From NCBI GenBank assembly GCA_040389165.1, contig JAZKAK010000002.1:1-14162 (forward strand): DNA of 14,162 bases, read 5' to 3'. The stretch's first letter is position 1. Every line of letters begins with the position of its first letter. Position numbers and translations under genes: made by a program. This DNA comes from CAIOTO01 sp040389165 (GTDB lineage: Bacteria > Pseudomonadota > Alphaproteobacteria > Paracaedibacterales > CAIOTO01). Positions 7,307 through 14,162 of this stretch are shown in pieces. A model generated the notes under the pieces. That model was not told the DNA's origin. It did not search any database and saw only the letters and a program-made list of their open reading frames with translations.

Positions 7307-9064
7307 TTATTCTTTCTCAACTTCACCAATTAAACACTCAATTTCATTGTGAAAATTAATAGGGCCGCCCGTTAGATTGTGTGGCTGGGTTAGTATGTTG
7401 ATCATTTGAAATGCGTGCCTTAATAATGGATGCGCCTCTTTATTTAGCGCCTCTTGTTGCTCGCCAGCTGGTGCTATACCAAGCGCTTTGTTCATATTAA
7501 GATGAAATTGAAGAAGGTCCGATGTTCCTTTTGTTTTCTCAGTTAGAAAATTCTGCGCCATGCGTGATCCAGTGAAAGCAAGATGAAATATATTAGCAAG
7601 ACGTTTCTGAGTGATTGTCATGTAATGTTCAGTTGTCTGTTCTTCTGCTGGAATGTCGCCCACATCCTGATAGCCAAAATGGATACGCACGGTATCAAAA
7701 GGATTTTGTGCTATTCCACCTGTATTTGCCTGAACCAGAAAATCTGCAGCCAAATGAACACCATCATCAGCTAATTCTTGCAAAGCATCACGGCGTTGCT
7801 CGGATGATCTTTCAAAATACCCAAGGCTTTGCGCAGGAATGCTGTTTTGAATTATAAGTGCTAAATTTCCTTTTGCCTGAGGAATGATTTCTGCGATGGC
7901 GTTAATTTCAGCGATTTTATCTTCGTTGCTTAGCGTGCATGTTTCTGGGAAATCATATAAAAACTTTTTAATATAGCAATTTGCAATTTCAAGTGCTTTT
8001 GTTTTTTTTACAATTTTGCGTAAAACAAGATGAAGAGGATCAGAGATAGGCATTTCTGCAAAGCGTCGTAGTGCAGTAATATAGCCACGTGGCAATGGTT
8101 TTCCGTCTTTTTTTAATAATGGTCGTATAGCAATAAATTGTGATAGAGGGCGCTGCATAGCATTCGCAAAATAAGTGTGCCAACCAATGATAGCATTTTC
8201 TTCTGATAGTCCTCTTTCAGCGTTCGGTTTTGTTGTTCTTATGAGGTTTATATAGTAGAGAATGCCCCAATAATCATAGCCTGCTTCAATGTCAAGGTTT
8301 GCCAATATTTCCATTTTTCTGTCATTGTCAAATTCTGTTTCGATAAATAATGATCGTGCTAAAAGGTATTGAAAAGGTTGGCTTCGGATGTCACTTAATT
8401 GCTGAATGGCTTTTCTTGTCACTGTAGATTGCTGTAAAAATGATAGTTCAACCCATTCGTTGGGTATCCGTTTGTCTTGCCATGCGTATTGCGCGGCTAT
8501 AGTATTTCCACTCATAGCAAGCGTTAATAGATTTTCAAGGGCTCGAAAATCTTCCGGGATAGATGGAGTTCCTGATGCGTGTTGTATGATACCCATCATG
8601 TAGGTTTTTGGCGCCTCTTTAGCGAAGAGTGCACGTTCCATGCCGATAACAGCGAAAGCGGGATCACCATTCATTAGGCCTTGACCTAGGATGGTATTGA
8701 TACGTGTTTTTGCAATTTCCAAATCTATAGGTTCTGATTCTTCTGGCGTTGAATAAAAATCAGAGAGAGAACAATCAATTCCATAAAAAGCACCAAGTTC
8801 TGTTTTTATTTGGTGTCTGATAAGACCGAGAGCTATTTCACGGTTTTTGCGAATTTGAACATTGTTGCAGAGAGGTAAAGATCGAGCCGTTTTTAGACAG
8901 AGCTCATTATCAAGCTGCTTTATTCCCGTTAGTATGTAATGGCCTTTTAACACGCTCAGTTCTTGCCGATCGCATTCATTACGAATTACATCCCCCATAG
9001 TTGCCGCAATTGTTTGGGGAAGGAATATGACGAGGGTAGTCAAAATAAGTGTAATGTTCAGCAT
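7307..9064 (-). CDS. Putatively exported helical-repeat protein of unknown function
   Basis: I do not recognise this 585-residue protein. The first 20 residues (MLNITLILTTLVIFLPQTIA) form a clear hydrophobic signal-peptide-like segment with likely cleavage near TIA/A, so it is probably exported. The rest looks almost wholly alpha-helical and soluble. Three stretches have the pattern of Sel1-like/TPR helices, with alanine and leucine around a central LA-x-x-G: about 175-195 (LLTLAMSGNTIAAQYAW), 426-443 (LQELADDGVHLAADFL) and 487-507 (RLANIFHLAFTGSRMAQNFL). Cysteines cluster early (C31, C56, C66, C98) and could form disulfides. It sits downstream of the rplU-rpmA terminator, so it probably has its own promoter in 9065-9190. 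A weak AGGG lies about 12 bases before the ATG. It could be a periplasmic scaffold or a secreted host-interaction protein; this is inference only. Confidence 0.75.
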   Translation of the reverse strand: MLNITLILTTLVIFLPQTIAATMGDVIRNECDRQELSVLKGHYILTGIKQLDNELCLKTARSLPLCNNVQIRKNREIALGLIRHQIKTELGAFYGIDCSLSDFYSTPEESEPIDLEIAKTRINTILGQGLMNGDPAFAVIGMERALFAKEAPKTYMMGIIQHASGTPSIPEDFRALENLLTLAMSGNTIAAQYAWQDKRIPNEWVELSFLQQSTVTRKAIQQLSDIRSQPFQYLLARSLFIETEFDNDRKMEILANLDIEAGYDYWGILYYINLIRTTKPNAERGLSEENAIIGWHTYFANAMQRPLSQFIAIRPLLKKDGKPLPRGYITALRRFAEMPISDPLHLVLRKIVKKTKALEIANCYIKKFLYDFPETCTLSNEDKIAEINAIAEIIPQAKGNLALIIQNSIPAQSLGYFERSSEQRRDALQELADDGVHLAADFLVQANTGGIAQNPFDTVRIHFGYQDVGDIPAEEQTTEHYMTITQKRLANIFHLAFTGSRMAQNFLTEKTKGTSDLLQFHLNMNKALGIAPAGEQQEALNKEAHPLLRHAFQMINILTQPHNLTGGPINFHNEIECLIGEVEKE

Positions 9065-9191
9065 ATGTAATGATAGCCCTGATCGCTTTTTTGTTTTTAC
9101 ATGAATAGGCTACAAGGGATGAGGTTAATAAATGTTTAATGAATAGCTTGTTTTCTGTTGCTTAAATCTTTAGCAACGAAATGCACATGCT

Positions 9192-9214
9192 AAAAAACCC
9201 CGCATAAGCGGGGT
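9192..9214 (-). terminator. Intrinsic terminator after rpmA
   Basis: On the - strand the stem ACCCCGC/GCGGGGT (7 bp, GC-rich, loop TTAT) is directly followed by six T residues. It lies about 45 bp after the rpmA stop codon and is the best terminator in the window. It separates the ribosomal operon from the exported-protein gene downstream. Confidence 0.92.
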
Positions 9215-9257
9215 CAGTGGTAATTATATAAATTCCTTCATCGTGTGATGACGTATA

Positions 9258-9509
9258 TTATATAGCTACCGAAACGAATGTCCGATCAAGACGTCCTTTT
9301 GAAAACAAAACGCTGCCTGCAGTTAAAGCAAACAAGGTATGGTCTTTACCAATGCCGACGTTCTCGCCTGGATAAAACTTTGTTCCTCGTTGACGAACAA
9401 GAATATTACCTGGAATCACTTGTTCTCCACCAAAACGCTTTACGCCAAGTCGTTTACTCTCGGAATCGCGTCCATTTCGCGTACTGCCGCCGCCCTTTTT
9501 TGTTGCCAT
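9258..9509 (-). CDS. rpmA: 50S ribosomal protein L27
   Basis: L27 is a component of the large ribosomal subunit whose N-terminal tail reaches toward the peptidyl-transferase centre. The 83-residue product begins MATKKGGGSTRNGRDS, continues with SKRLGVKRFGGEQV, GNILVRQRGTKFYPG and VGIGKDHTLFAL, and is a full-length match to the family signature. No long N-terminal extension of the kind cleaved in Firmicutes is present. A strong Shine-Dalgarno (TAGGAG, about 7 bases before the ATG on the - strand) fixes the start. It follows rplU by about 31 bp in the usual order and ends in a strong terminator, so no obg gene follows it as it does in many bacteria. Confidence 0.98.
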   Translation of the reverse strand: MATKKGGGSTRNGRDSESKRLGVKRFGGEQVIPGNILVRQRGTKFYPGENVGIGKDHTLFALTAGSVLFSKGRLDRTFVSVAI

Positions 9510-9540
9510 TATCTATCTCCTAATAAACGACCCTGCACTA

Positions 9541-9855
9541 CTACGCAGTAATGATGTTGCTAATTCTTAAGATTGTCATCGGTTGACGATGACCTTTCTT
9601 GCGACGATAATTATGACGACGCTTTTTCTTAAATATAATAACCTTTGGTGCACGTGCTTGAGCTACCACTGTTGCTTCAACGGCTGCGCCTGCAACGAGC
9701 GGTTCGCCAACAGTCGCTTTTACACCATCAAATAACATTAATACTGTATCGAGACGGATTGTTGAACCGCTTTCGCCTTCGAGCTTTTCCACCTTGATAA
9801 CTGTATTCTTTTCGACGCGGTATTGCTTGCCGCCAGTCTTCACAATCGCAAACAT
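9541..9855 (-). CDS. rplU: 50S ribosomal protein L21
   Basis: L21 is a 23S rRNA-binding protein of the large subunit. The 104-residue product starts MFAIVKTGGKQYRVEKNTVIKVEKL and contains the family's late signature KVIIFKKKRRHNYRRKKGHRQ, a basic rRNA-binding stretch. Length is normal. GGAAGA lies eight bases before the ATG on the - strand. It is the first gene of the rplU-rpmA operon and is divergent from the flagellar export genes. Confidence 0.98.
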   Translation of the reverse strand: MFAIVKTGGKQYRVEKNTVIKVEKLEGESGSTIRLDTVLMLFDGVKATVGEPLVAGAAVEATVVAQARAPKVIIFKKKRRHNYRRKKGHRQPMTILRISNIITA

Positions 9856-9898
9856 GATATGATTCTTCCAAAAACTTTTATACTATAATATCTTCGCA

Positions 9899-9918
9899 CG
9901 TTCATAAAAATACGAACG
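9899..9918. promoter_or_regulatory. 20-bp palindrome between rplU and fliQ
   Basis: The palindrome reads CGTTCATA-AAAA-TACGAACG-like: arms CGTTC/GAACG, one A/C mismatch, then TA/TA around an AAAA centre. It lies about 45-60 bp upstream of the rplU start and about 80-95 bp upstream of the fliQ start. It could be an operator for either gene or a hairpin in the rplU leader. No T-run follows that would make it a normal terminator. Confidence 0.45.
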
Positions 9919-9930
9919 CCTACACTTTTT

Positions 9931-9972
9931 TCTATCGCAATTTGGTAATCTATGTCAAGATTTTTATATGCT
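9931..9972. promoter_or_regulatory. Candidate overlapping divergent promoters
   Basis: For rplU (- strand) a perfect -35 hexamer TTGACA lies at 9958-9953, with a weak GATAGA 16 bp further on (9936-9931). For fliQ (+ strand) TTGGTA (9942-9947) and TATATG (9965-9970) are 17 bp apart. The two overlap, so they would compete. Both are guesses from hexamer matches; the fliQ promoter may need an alternative sigma factor or activator instead. Confidence 0.3.
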
Positions 9973-9995
9973 ATTGTGCAAAAAAGGACGAAATA

Positions 9996-10262
9996 GTGCT
10001 TCCTGGTGAAGTTGGCGACTTGCTGCGTGAGACTGTCTTTTTGATTTTAAAGATGAGCTCCCCCCTTTTATTGACGGGCCTTGTGGTCGGCGTGGTCATA
10101 TCGCTCGTGCAAGCATTGATTCAGGTGCAGGAGCAAACCTTAACGTTTGTCCCAAAGCTTTTTGCGATTTTTGCCTGTTTAATTCTATTTATGGGTTTTA
10201 TGGCGAATGCGTTAATGCGATTTACCGAACGACTTTTTATGCTGATGACGAAGCTGGGTTAG
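9996..10262 (+). CDS. fliQ: Flagellar export apparatus protein FliQ
   Basis: FliQ is a small membrane protein of the flagellar type III export gate and assembles with FliP and FliR. I choose the GTG at 9996 because AGGA (9985-9988) sits seven bases upstream and the product is then 88 residues, the usual FliQ size. An in-frame ATG at 9942 would add 18 atypical residues. Two hydrophobic helices are seen: PLLLTGLVVGVVISLVQAL, and the segment from FVPKLFAIFACLILFMGFMA. Between them is the hallmark QVQEQTLTFVPK. It is followed by fliR after 4 bp, as first gene of a fliQ-fliR-flhB operon. fliP is not adjacent. Confidence 0.95.
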   Translation: MLPGEVGDLLRETVFLILKMSSPLLLTGLVVGVVISLVQALIQVQEQTLTFVPKLFAIFACLILFMGFMANALMRFTERLFMLMTKLG

Positions 10263-10266
10263 CTTA

Positions 10267-11031
10267 ATGCCAAAAAGTCTTTTTCTGAGCGAGTTTATTC
10301 CCTTTTTTCTAGTGTTTTGTCGTGTAATTGGCTTTATGTTAAGCATGCCTTTTTTAGGACAGGTCGAAGTATCGCCAAGATTTAGAGTGTTAGCGGGGCT
10401 GGCATTTTCATTTTTGCTGGCGCCTGCATTGCCAACGGGCACAGTTGATGTGACAATGTCTTATGTGAGTTTGGCCGTTTTATGTGCGCACGAGCTTTTT
10501 ATCGGATATTTTGTTGGCTTGGTAGGGCGGCTCCTTCTTACAATCTTAGATTGCGCAGGCATGATGATGAGTGCGCAAATGGGTTTGTCCAGTGCTACCA
10601 TCTTTAACCCCAATTTTTCAGGCCAGGGCGCCCTTACGTCAATGATTATGGTGTTGTTTGGCATCGCAGTGTTTTTGTCGCTAGATTTGCATCATTTGAT
10701 GTTTCGCGGGCTTGTTAAAAGTTATTACTTGTTCCCCATTGATGGAAAATTAATGTTGGGCGATATGTCAAAGGGGTACAGCCAACTTTTTTCGCTCATC
10801 TTTTCAATGGGCTTGCAGTTATCCATGCCATTTATTATCGTCTTTATCGTTTTGCAGGTTGGATTTGGATTAATGAACCGTATGATTCCGCAAATGCAAA
10901 TTTTCTTTGTGTCATTGCCGCTTCAAATATGGGGTGGCCTAATGGTTTTTCTAATCACGGGCGGATCAATTATTATGCGGTTTAGTAGCATTTTTGATCG
11001 TGAATATCGTGCATTTTTTACGTTAGGTTAG
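10267..11031 (+). CDS. fliR: Flagellar export apparatus protein FliR
   Basis: FliR is an integral membrane protein of the flagellar export gate, partner of FliP, FliQ and FlhB. The 254-residue product has several hydrophobic helices and the family landmarks: an N-terminal FCRVIGFMLSMPFLG followed by VSPRFRVLAGLAFSFLL, the central ELFIGYFVGLVGRLLL and CAGMMMSAQMGLS, and a late GFGLMNRMIPQMQIFFVSLPLQI. Length is normal for FliR. It lies 4 bp after fliQ and 4 bp before flhB, so translation is probably coupled. Confidence 0.97.
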   Translation: MPKSLFLSEFIPFFLVFCRVIGFMLSMPFLGQVEVSPRFRVLAGLAFSFLLAPALPTGTVDVTMSYVSLAVLCAHELFIGYFVGLVGRLLLTILDCAGMMMSAQMGLSSATIFNPNFSGQGALTSMIMVLFGIAVFLSLDLHHLMFRGLVKSYYLFPIDGKLMLGDMSKGYSQLFSLIFSMGLQLSMPFIIVFIVLQVGFGLMNRMIPQMQIFFVSLPLQIWGGLMVFLITGGSIIMRFSSIFDREYRAFFTLG

Positions 11032-11035
11032 TTCG

Positions 11036-12112
11036 ATGTCTGACGATAATGACCAAGATGTAGAACAAAAAACAGAAGACCCAAGTGAACGAAGGCTTGA
11101 GCAGGCGCGTGAAAAAGGTCAAGTTCCTGTCTCACGAGAAGTTGTCAATTGGTTTTTCATTTTAACCTGTTGCATTGTGATGTTGTATCTCTTGCCTTAC
11201 ATGGCACGTAGTCTAATGGGCGTTATGCAGCCGTTTTTAGCCGTTCCCGATCAAATGCTTACCGATCATGATTCGTTTAAGAAATTGGGTAATCATTTGT
11301 TTACACATGTGGCGCCGATTGTTGCGTTGCCGTTGATAACGATGTTTTTTGTTTTGATTGCTGTTGGTTTTCTTCAGGTTGGAAAAAGCTTGTCGTTAAA
11401 ATCATTAAAGCCAAAATTCAGCCGATTATCCCCTAAGCAAGGTATTAAGAAAATATTTTCTACAAATGCAGTTGTCGAATTTATTAAAACAGTGTTTAAA
11501 ACATGTATTTTATTTGTTTCAGCATTTATATTATTTCGAGGACATGCCAGCGAAATTAAAAACTGGGTAGGCTTAACGTTCAGGCAGATGTTGAATATTT
11601 TTGAAGGATTGCTTCTTAAATTATTCATTATGATTCTGGTTATTTTGTTTTTCCTTGGAATTTTGGACTATTTATATCAGCGCTATCAACATACCAAAGG
11701 GCTTCGTATGACGAAGCAAGAGGTTAAAGAAGAACATAAAGACATCGAAGGCGACCCTGCGATTAAGCAGCGTATTAGGCGGCTTCGTATGGAAAGATCG
11801 CGTAATCGCATGATGCAGGATGTGCCAACAGCAACCGTTATTATTACAAACCCAACCCACTTTTCCATTGCGCTTGCATGGGACCCAGATACGATGGATG
11901 CGCCGCGTGTGGTGGCTAAAGGTCAAGATTTTGTGGCACTTAAGATTAGGGAAATTGCAAAAGAAAACAATGTGCCAATTGTAGAAAATCCACCAGTTGC
12001 CCGTGCATTGTTCAATTCAGCTGAGATCAATCAAGAAATTCCGTCTGAATACTACAAGGCAGTTGCTGACATTATTCGTCTTGTCATGAAGCTTAAGGAT
12101 CAGCGGTTTTAA
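11036..12112 (+). CDS. flhB: Flagellar export switch protein FlhB
   Basis: FlhB controls substrate-specificity switching of the flagellar type III secretion system. The 358-residue protein starts with the typical QKTEDPSERRLEQAREKGQVPVSREV, followed by about four membrane helices up to residue 215. A cytoplasmic domain follows, with the linker TKQEVKEEHKDIEGDPAIKQRIR. The autocleavage motif N272-P273-T274-H275 (11849-11860) is intact, so normal self-cleavage between N272 and P273 is expected. VVAKGQDFVALKIREIAKENNVPIVENPPVARALF is the usual end of the domain. It is the last of the three export genes. Confidence 0.98.
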   Translation: MSDDNDQDVEQKTEDPSERRLEQAREKGQVPVSREVVNWFFILTCCIVMLYLLPYMARSLMGVMQPFLAVPDQMLTDHDSFKKLGNHLFTHVAPIVALPLITMFFVLIAVGFLQVGKSLSLKSLKPKFSRLSPKQGIKKIFSTNAVVEFIKTVFKTCILFVSAFILFRGHASEIKNWVGLTFRQMLNIFEGLLLKLFIMILVILFFLGILDYLYQRYQHTKGLRMTKQEVKEEHKDIEGDPAIKQRIRRLRMERSRNRMMQDVPTATVIITNPTHFSIALAWDPDTMDAPRVVAKGQDFVALKIREIAKENNVPIVENPPVARALFNSAEINQEIPSEYYKAVADIIRLVMKLKDQRF

Positions 12113-12411
12113 GTGATATTTCTTTAACCTTGCTTGCAGAACAAATTCAGCTTTTAGTAACTTATACCCATCACATCTCAAACTATTGACTTTGATCTTT
12201 ATCTTTTCTCCCATAAAGTTTGTTTTAAAAAGCTTTGCTTAGTATAACTAAACGCGGTTTTAAAAACAAATTTCTGTGACAGAATCTTAAAGCCAAAAAT
12301 CAACATTTTGAAATCCGATGGGTATATCTTGTCAGAAGGATGAGAATAAACGATAATTAACTTACTTATACAAAGAATAGACTTTTCACTGTCTCGTCTA
12401 GGGCTATATTT
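12113..12411. other. Intergenic region between flhB and the SulP gene
   Basis: No gene is supported in these 299 bp; the short open frames on the - strand have no family signature. The main structure is a long AT-rich imperfect hairpin at 12216-12272, listed separately. The promoter of the SulP gene should lie in 12273-12400 but no clear hexamer pair stands out. Confidence 0.6.
12216..12272. repeat. Long imperfect AT-rich hairpin
   Basis: The arms TTTGTTTTAAAAAGC (12219-12233) and GGTTTTAAAAACAAA (12255-12269) pair nearly throughout, allowing one A/A mismatch and one bulge. A second small stem TTAGT/ACTAA caps the loop around 12239-12251. The outer AA and TTT flanks extend the pairing a little. 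It lies about 100 bp after flhB and about 140 bp before the SulP start. It lacks the GC-rich stem and clean T-run of a standard terminator. Confidence 0.55.
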
Positions 12412-14052
12412 ATGAAAAACCAATTTGCTATCGTTGATGCCTACAGAGCGGGGCTACTTACCGTGAGCTCGCTCAAATCGAACATACTTGCCGGCATTGT
12501 TGTTGGCATTGTTGCGCTGCCCCTTGCAATGGCTTTTGCGATTGCGTCAGGTGCAAAGCCAGAGCAAGGATTGTACACATCAATCGTAGCAGGCCTCATC
12601 GTCGGAATATTTGGCGGTACACGTGTGCAAATCTCTGGCCCAACAGGTGCTTTTGTTGTTATTTTGTCTGGAATAACAGCGCAATACGGCATAGAAGGCT
12701 TGCAAATAGCTACCTTGATTGCGGGCGCCTTCTTGCTTTTGATGTCCTTATTGCGGATGGGTGTGATTGTTCGTTATATCCCTTATCCAGTGTTGATTGG
12801 CTTCACCAGCGGTATTGGGGTGCTTATTTTTGTTGGGCAATGGAAAGACTTTTTTGGACTGCCTGAACATATTCCATTGTCCGCTCCATTTCATATAAAA
12901 CTAGGGCTACTCCTCAATTCATTCTCCAAACTCGACGTCCCAACAACGTCCTTGTCGCTTTTATGCCTGGCCATTATTGTTCTTGCACCTAGGGTGCGAT
13001 ACTTTAAAAAGATACCATCATCTCTTGCTGCACTGCTTGTTGCTGTATTCATCACATTGTTTTTCAATATGCCTAATATTGCGACAATTGGATCCGTCTT
13101 TGGAAATATTCCGCAGCATCTCCCAAGTCCTGAATTTCCTCATATATCATCGCTTCAAACCGTTCAGAATTTACTAATTCCTGGACTCACCATTGCATTG
13201 CTGTGCGCAATTGAATCACTCTTATCTGCTTCTGTTTCAGACTCAATCACCGGAACAAAACATAACTCAACTATGGAATTGTTCGGTCAAGGATTAGCAA
13301 ATTTAATTGCGCCATTATTTGGAGGTTTTGGCTCAACCGGCGCTATAGCACGCACGATGACAAATATAAAAAATGGAGGGAGTAATCCCATCGCAGCGGT
13401 CACTCATTCGATCGTATTATTGTTAATTGTTTACATTCTTGCCCCATATGCAGCGCATATTCCTTTTGCTGTTTTAGCCGCAATTCTCATTATCGTCGCG
13501 TTTAACATGAGTGATATCCCCGGATTTATTTATGTAACATGTAAAGCACCTTGGTACGACGTTATCGTTTTATTCGTCACTTTTGGTATAACCATCTTTT
13601 TTGATCTCATTATGGCTGTTCTTGTCGGCGTCTGCATTGCAGCACTCTTAATTTTTATACGATTTGTACATATATCGAAAAATGACTTTAAAACGAATAT
13701 CAGACATTTTTGGAAAAATAAGCAGACACAACTTCACATTGCAATAAATGAAAATAATATTATTTGCACAATTGAATGCCCACTAATTTTTGGCATTTCA
13801 TCGCATATTGAACATCAAATAACGACGCTAAACGTCGCTGCCAAAATGCTTATTCTGTCAATGGAGCATGTGCCGTTTATTGATGTGAGTGGTATTGAGG
13901 CATTGCGAACCATCATCACTTATTACCGCAGGCAAGGGATTCCTGTTTATGTCTGCGCATCAAATGCGCGTGTCTCTAAAAAAATGGCACGAACAGGTCT
14001 GCTTGAGCTAATTGAAATGCAGACGATTTACCCCTCTATCTCTGCCATATAA
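12412..14052 (+). CDS. SulP-family anion transporter with STAS domain
   Basis: This 546-residue inner-membrane protein belongs to the SulP/SLC26 family, which moves anions such as sulfate or bicarbonate; the substrate is not readable here. Residues about 20-420 form many hydrophobic helices with the family landmarks: VALPLAMAFAIASGAKPEQGLYT near 34-56, QISGPTGAF (73-81) in the substrate-site region, PYPVLIGFTSGIG (124-136), and GQGLANLIAPLFGGFGSTGAIART (292-315). A cytoplasmic STAS domain fills about 440-546, with the conserved loop VPFIDVSGIEAL (487-498) containing D491 and S493. AGGG at 12400-12403 lies eight bases before the ATG. It appears to be a single-gene unit. Bacterial members of similar length include sulfate and sodium-bicarbonate carriers; I cannot choose between them. 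Confidence 0.96.
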   Translation: MKNQFAIVDAYRAGLLTVSSLKSNILAGIVVGIVALPLAMAFAIASGAKPEQGLYTSIVAGLIVGIFGGTRVQISGPTGAFVVILSGITAQYGIEGLQIATLIAGAFLLLMSLLRMGVIVRYIPYPVLIGFTSGIGVLIFVGQWKDFFGLPEHIPLSAPFHIKLGLLLNSFSKLDVPTTSLSLLCLAIIVLAPRVRYFKKIPSSLAALLVAVFITLFFNMPNIATIGSVFGNIPQHLPSPEFPHISSLQTVQNLLIPGLTIALLCAIESLLSASVSDSITGTKHNSTMELFGQGLANLIAPLFGGFGSTGAIARTMTNIKNGGSNPIAAVTHSIVLLLIVYILAPYAAHIPFAVLAAILIIVAFNMSDIPGFIYVTCKAPWYDVIVLFVTFGITIFFDLIMAVLVGVCIAALLIFIRFVHISKNDFKTNIRHFWKNKQTQLHIAINENNIICTIECPLIFGISSHIEHQITTLNVAAKMLILSMEHVPFIDVSGIEALRTIITYYRRQGIPVYVCASNARVSKKMARTGLLELIEMQTIYPSISAI

Positions 14053-14062
14053 CATTTGAGCA

Positions 14063-14096
14063 AATTTAGGGCGTACGTTATGCGACACGCCTAATT
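14063..14096 (+). terminator. Possible transcript-end hairpin after the SulP gene
   Basis: AATTTAGGGCGT (14063-14074) pairs with ACGCCTAATT (14087-14096), with two bulges, around a 12-base loop. It begins 10 bp after the stop codon. No T-run follows, so it may be a 3'-end stabiliser or Rho-linked end rather than a true intrinsic terminator. Confidence 0.35.
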
Positions 14097-14130
14097 ATCA
14101 GAAACATCCAGCAATTCCCGCTAAGCCACA

Positions 14131-14154
14131 TAGGCCTTAATTTATAAGGCTCTA
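14131..14154. terminator. Second hairpin downstream of the SulP gene
   Basis: GCCTTA (14134-14139) and TAAGGC (14145-14150) form a perfect 6-bp stem around ATTTA, and TAG/CTA can extend it past one bulge. No T-run is visible before the window ends. It may be part of a termination region. Confidence 0.3.
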
Positions 14155-14162
14155 TAGAATTA

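Noticed and set aside
9278..9523. Open frames on the + strand opposite rpmA
   Set aside because: They are antisense shadows of the highly conserved L27 gene.
9942..9995. Upstream ATG that would give a 106-residue FliQ
   Set aside because: The added 18 residues do not look like a FliQ N-terminus, and the GTG at 9996 has a well-placed AGGA and gives the usual 88-residue length.
12199..12423. 74-residue open frame on the - strand upstream of the SulP gene
   Set aside because: It spans the AT-rich hairpin and the SulP start, has no family signature, and is expected by chance in DNA of this composition.
1..14162. CRISPR arrays, tRNA or rRNA genes, transposases, toxin-antitoxin or other defence genes
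   Set aside because: I looked on both strands and saw no regularly spaced repeats, cloverleaf-like sequences or matching protein motifs.

Overview
The window looks like chromosomal DNA of a low-GC, flagellated alphaproteobacterium. The supporting signs are a conserved fliQ-fliR-flhB export cluster, a bacterial pheT, the rplU-rpmA pair, and an interspersed inverted repeat with the core CGGACTTGATCCG, a type I associate with alphaproteobacterial genomes. A host-associated lifestyle is possible but not shown. No lineage below class can be defended from the sequence alone.

Layout. Positions 1-368 are a very AT-rich intergenic region ending in a perfect CRP-type palindrome (321-336). Next, on the + strand, come a soluble PAS histidine kinase (369-1871) and, 6 bp later, an FAD-dependent oxidoreductase-like protein (1878-3947). 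The latter has a putative signal peptide and a serine-rich tandem-repeat linker. Converging on it from the - strand is pheT (3966-6356). Upstream of pheT lie a gene-free stretch with the interspersed inverted repeat, a small GyrI-like effector-binding protein (6721-7227), a putatively exported helical protein of unknown function (7307-9064), and the ribosomal pair rpmA/rplU (9258-9855), which ends in a clear intrinsic terminator. A short divergent promoter region separates rplU from the + strand genes fliQ-fliR-flhB (9996-12112). After about 300 bp holding a long AT-rich hairpin comes a SulP-family anion transporter with a STAS domain (12412-14052).

How the genes work together. fliQ, fliR and flhB encode three core membrane parts of the flagellar type III export gate and are almost certainly one operon. 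rplU and rpmA make two 50S proteins from one transcript. The kinase and FAD protein are probably co-transcribed, perhaps under a CRP/FNR-family regulator. This pair is the least ordinary part of the window: a sensor kinase with no response regulator in view, coupled to a putatively exported flavoprotein that carries eukaryote-like phospho-motifs. The rest is mostly housekeeping. I see no CRISPR array, rRNA or tRNA gene, transposase or integrase, and no strong evidence for a wholly new system.
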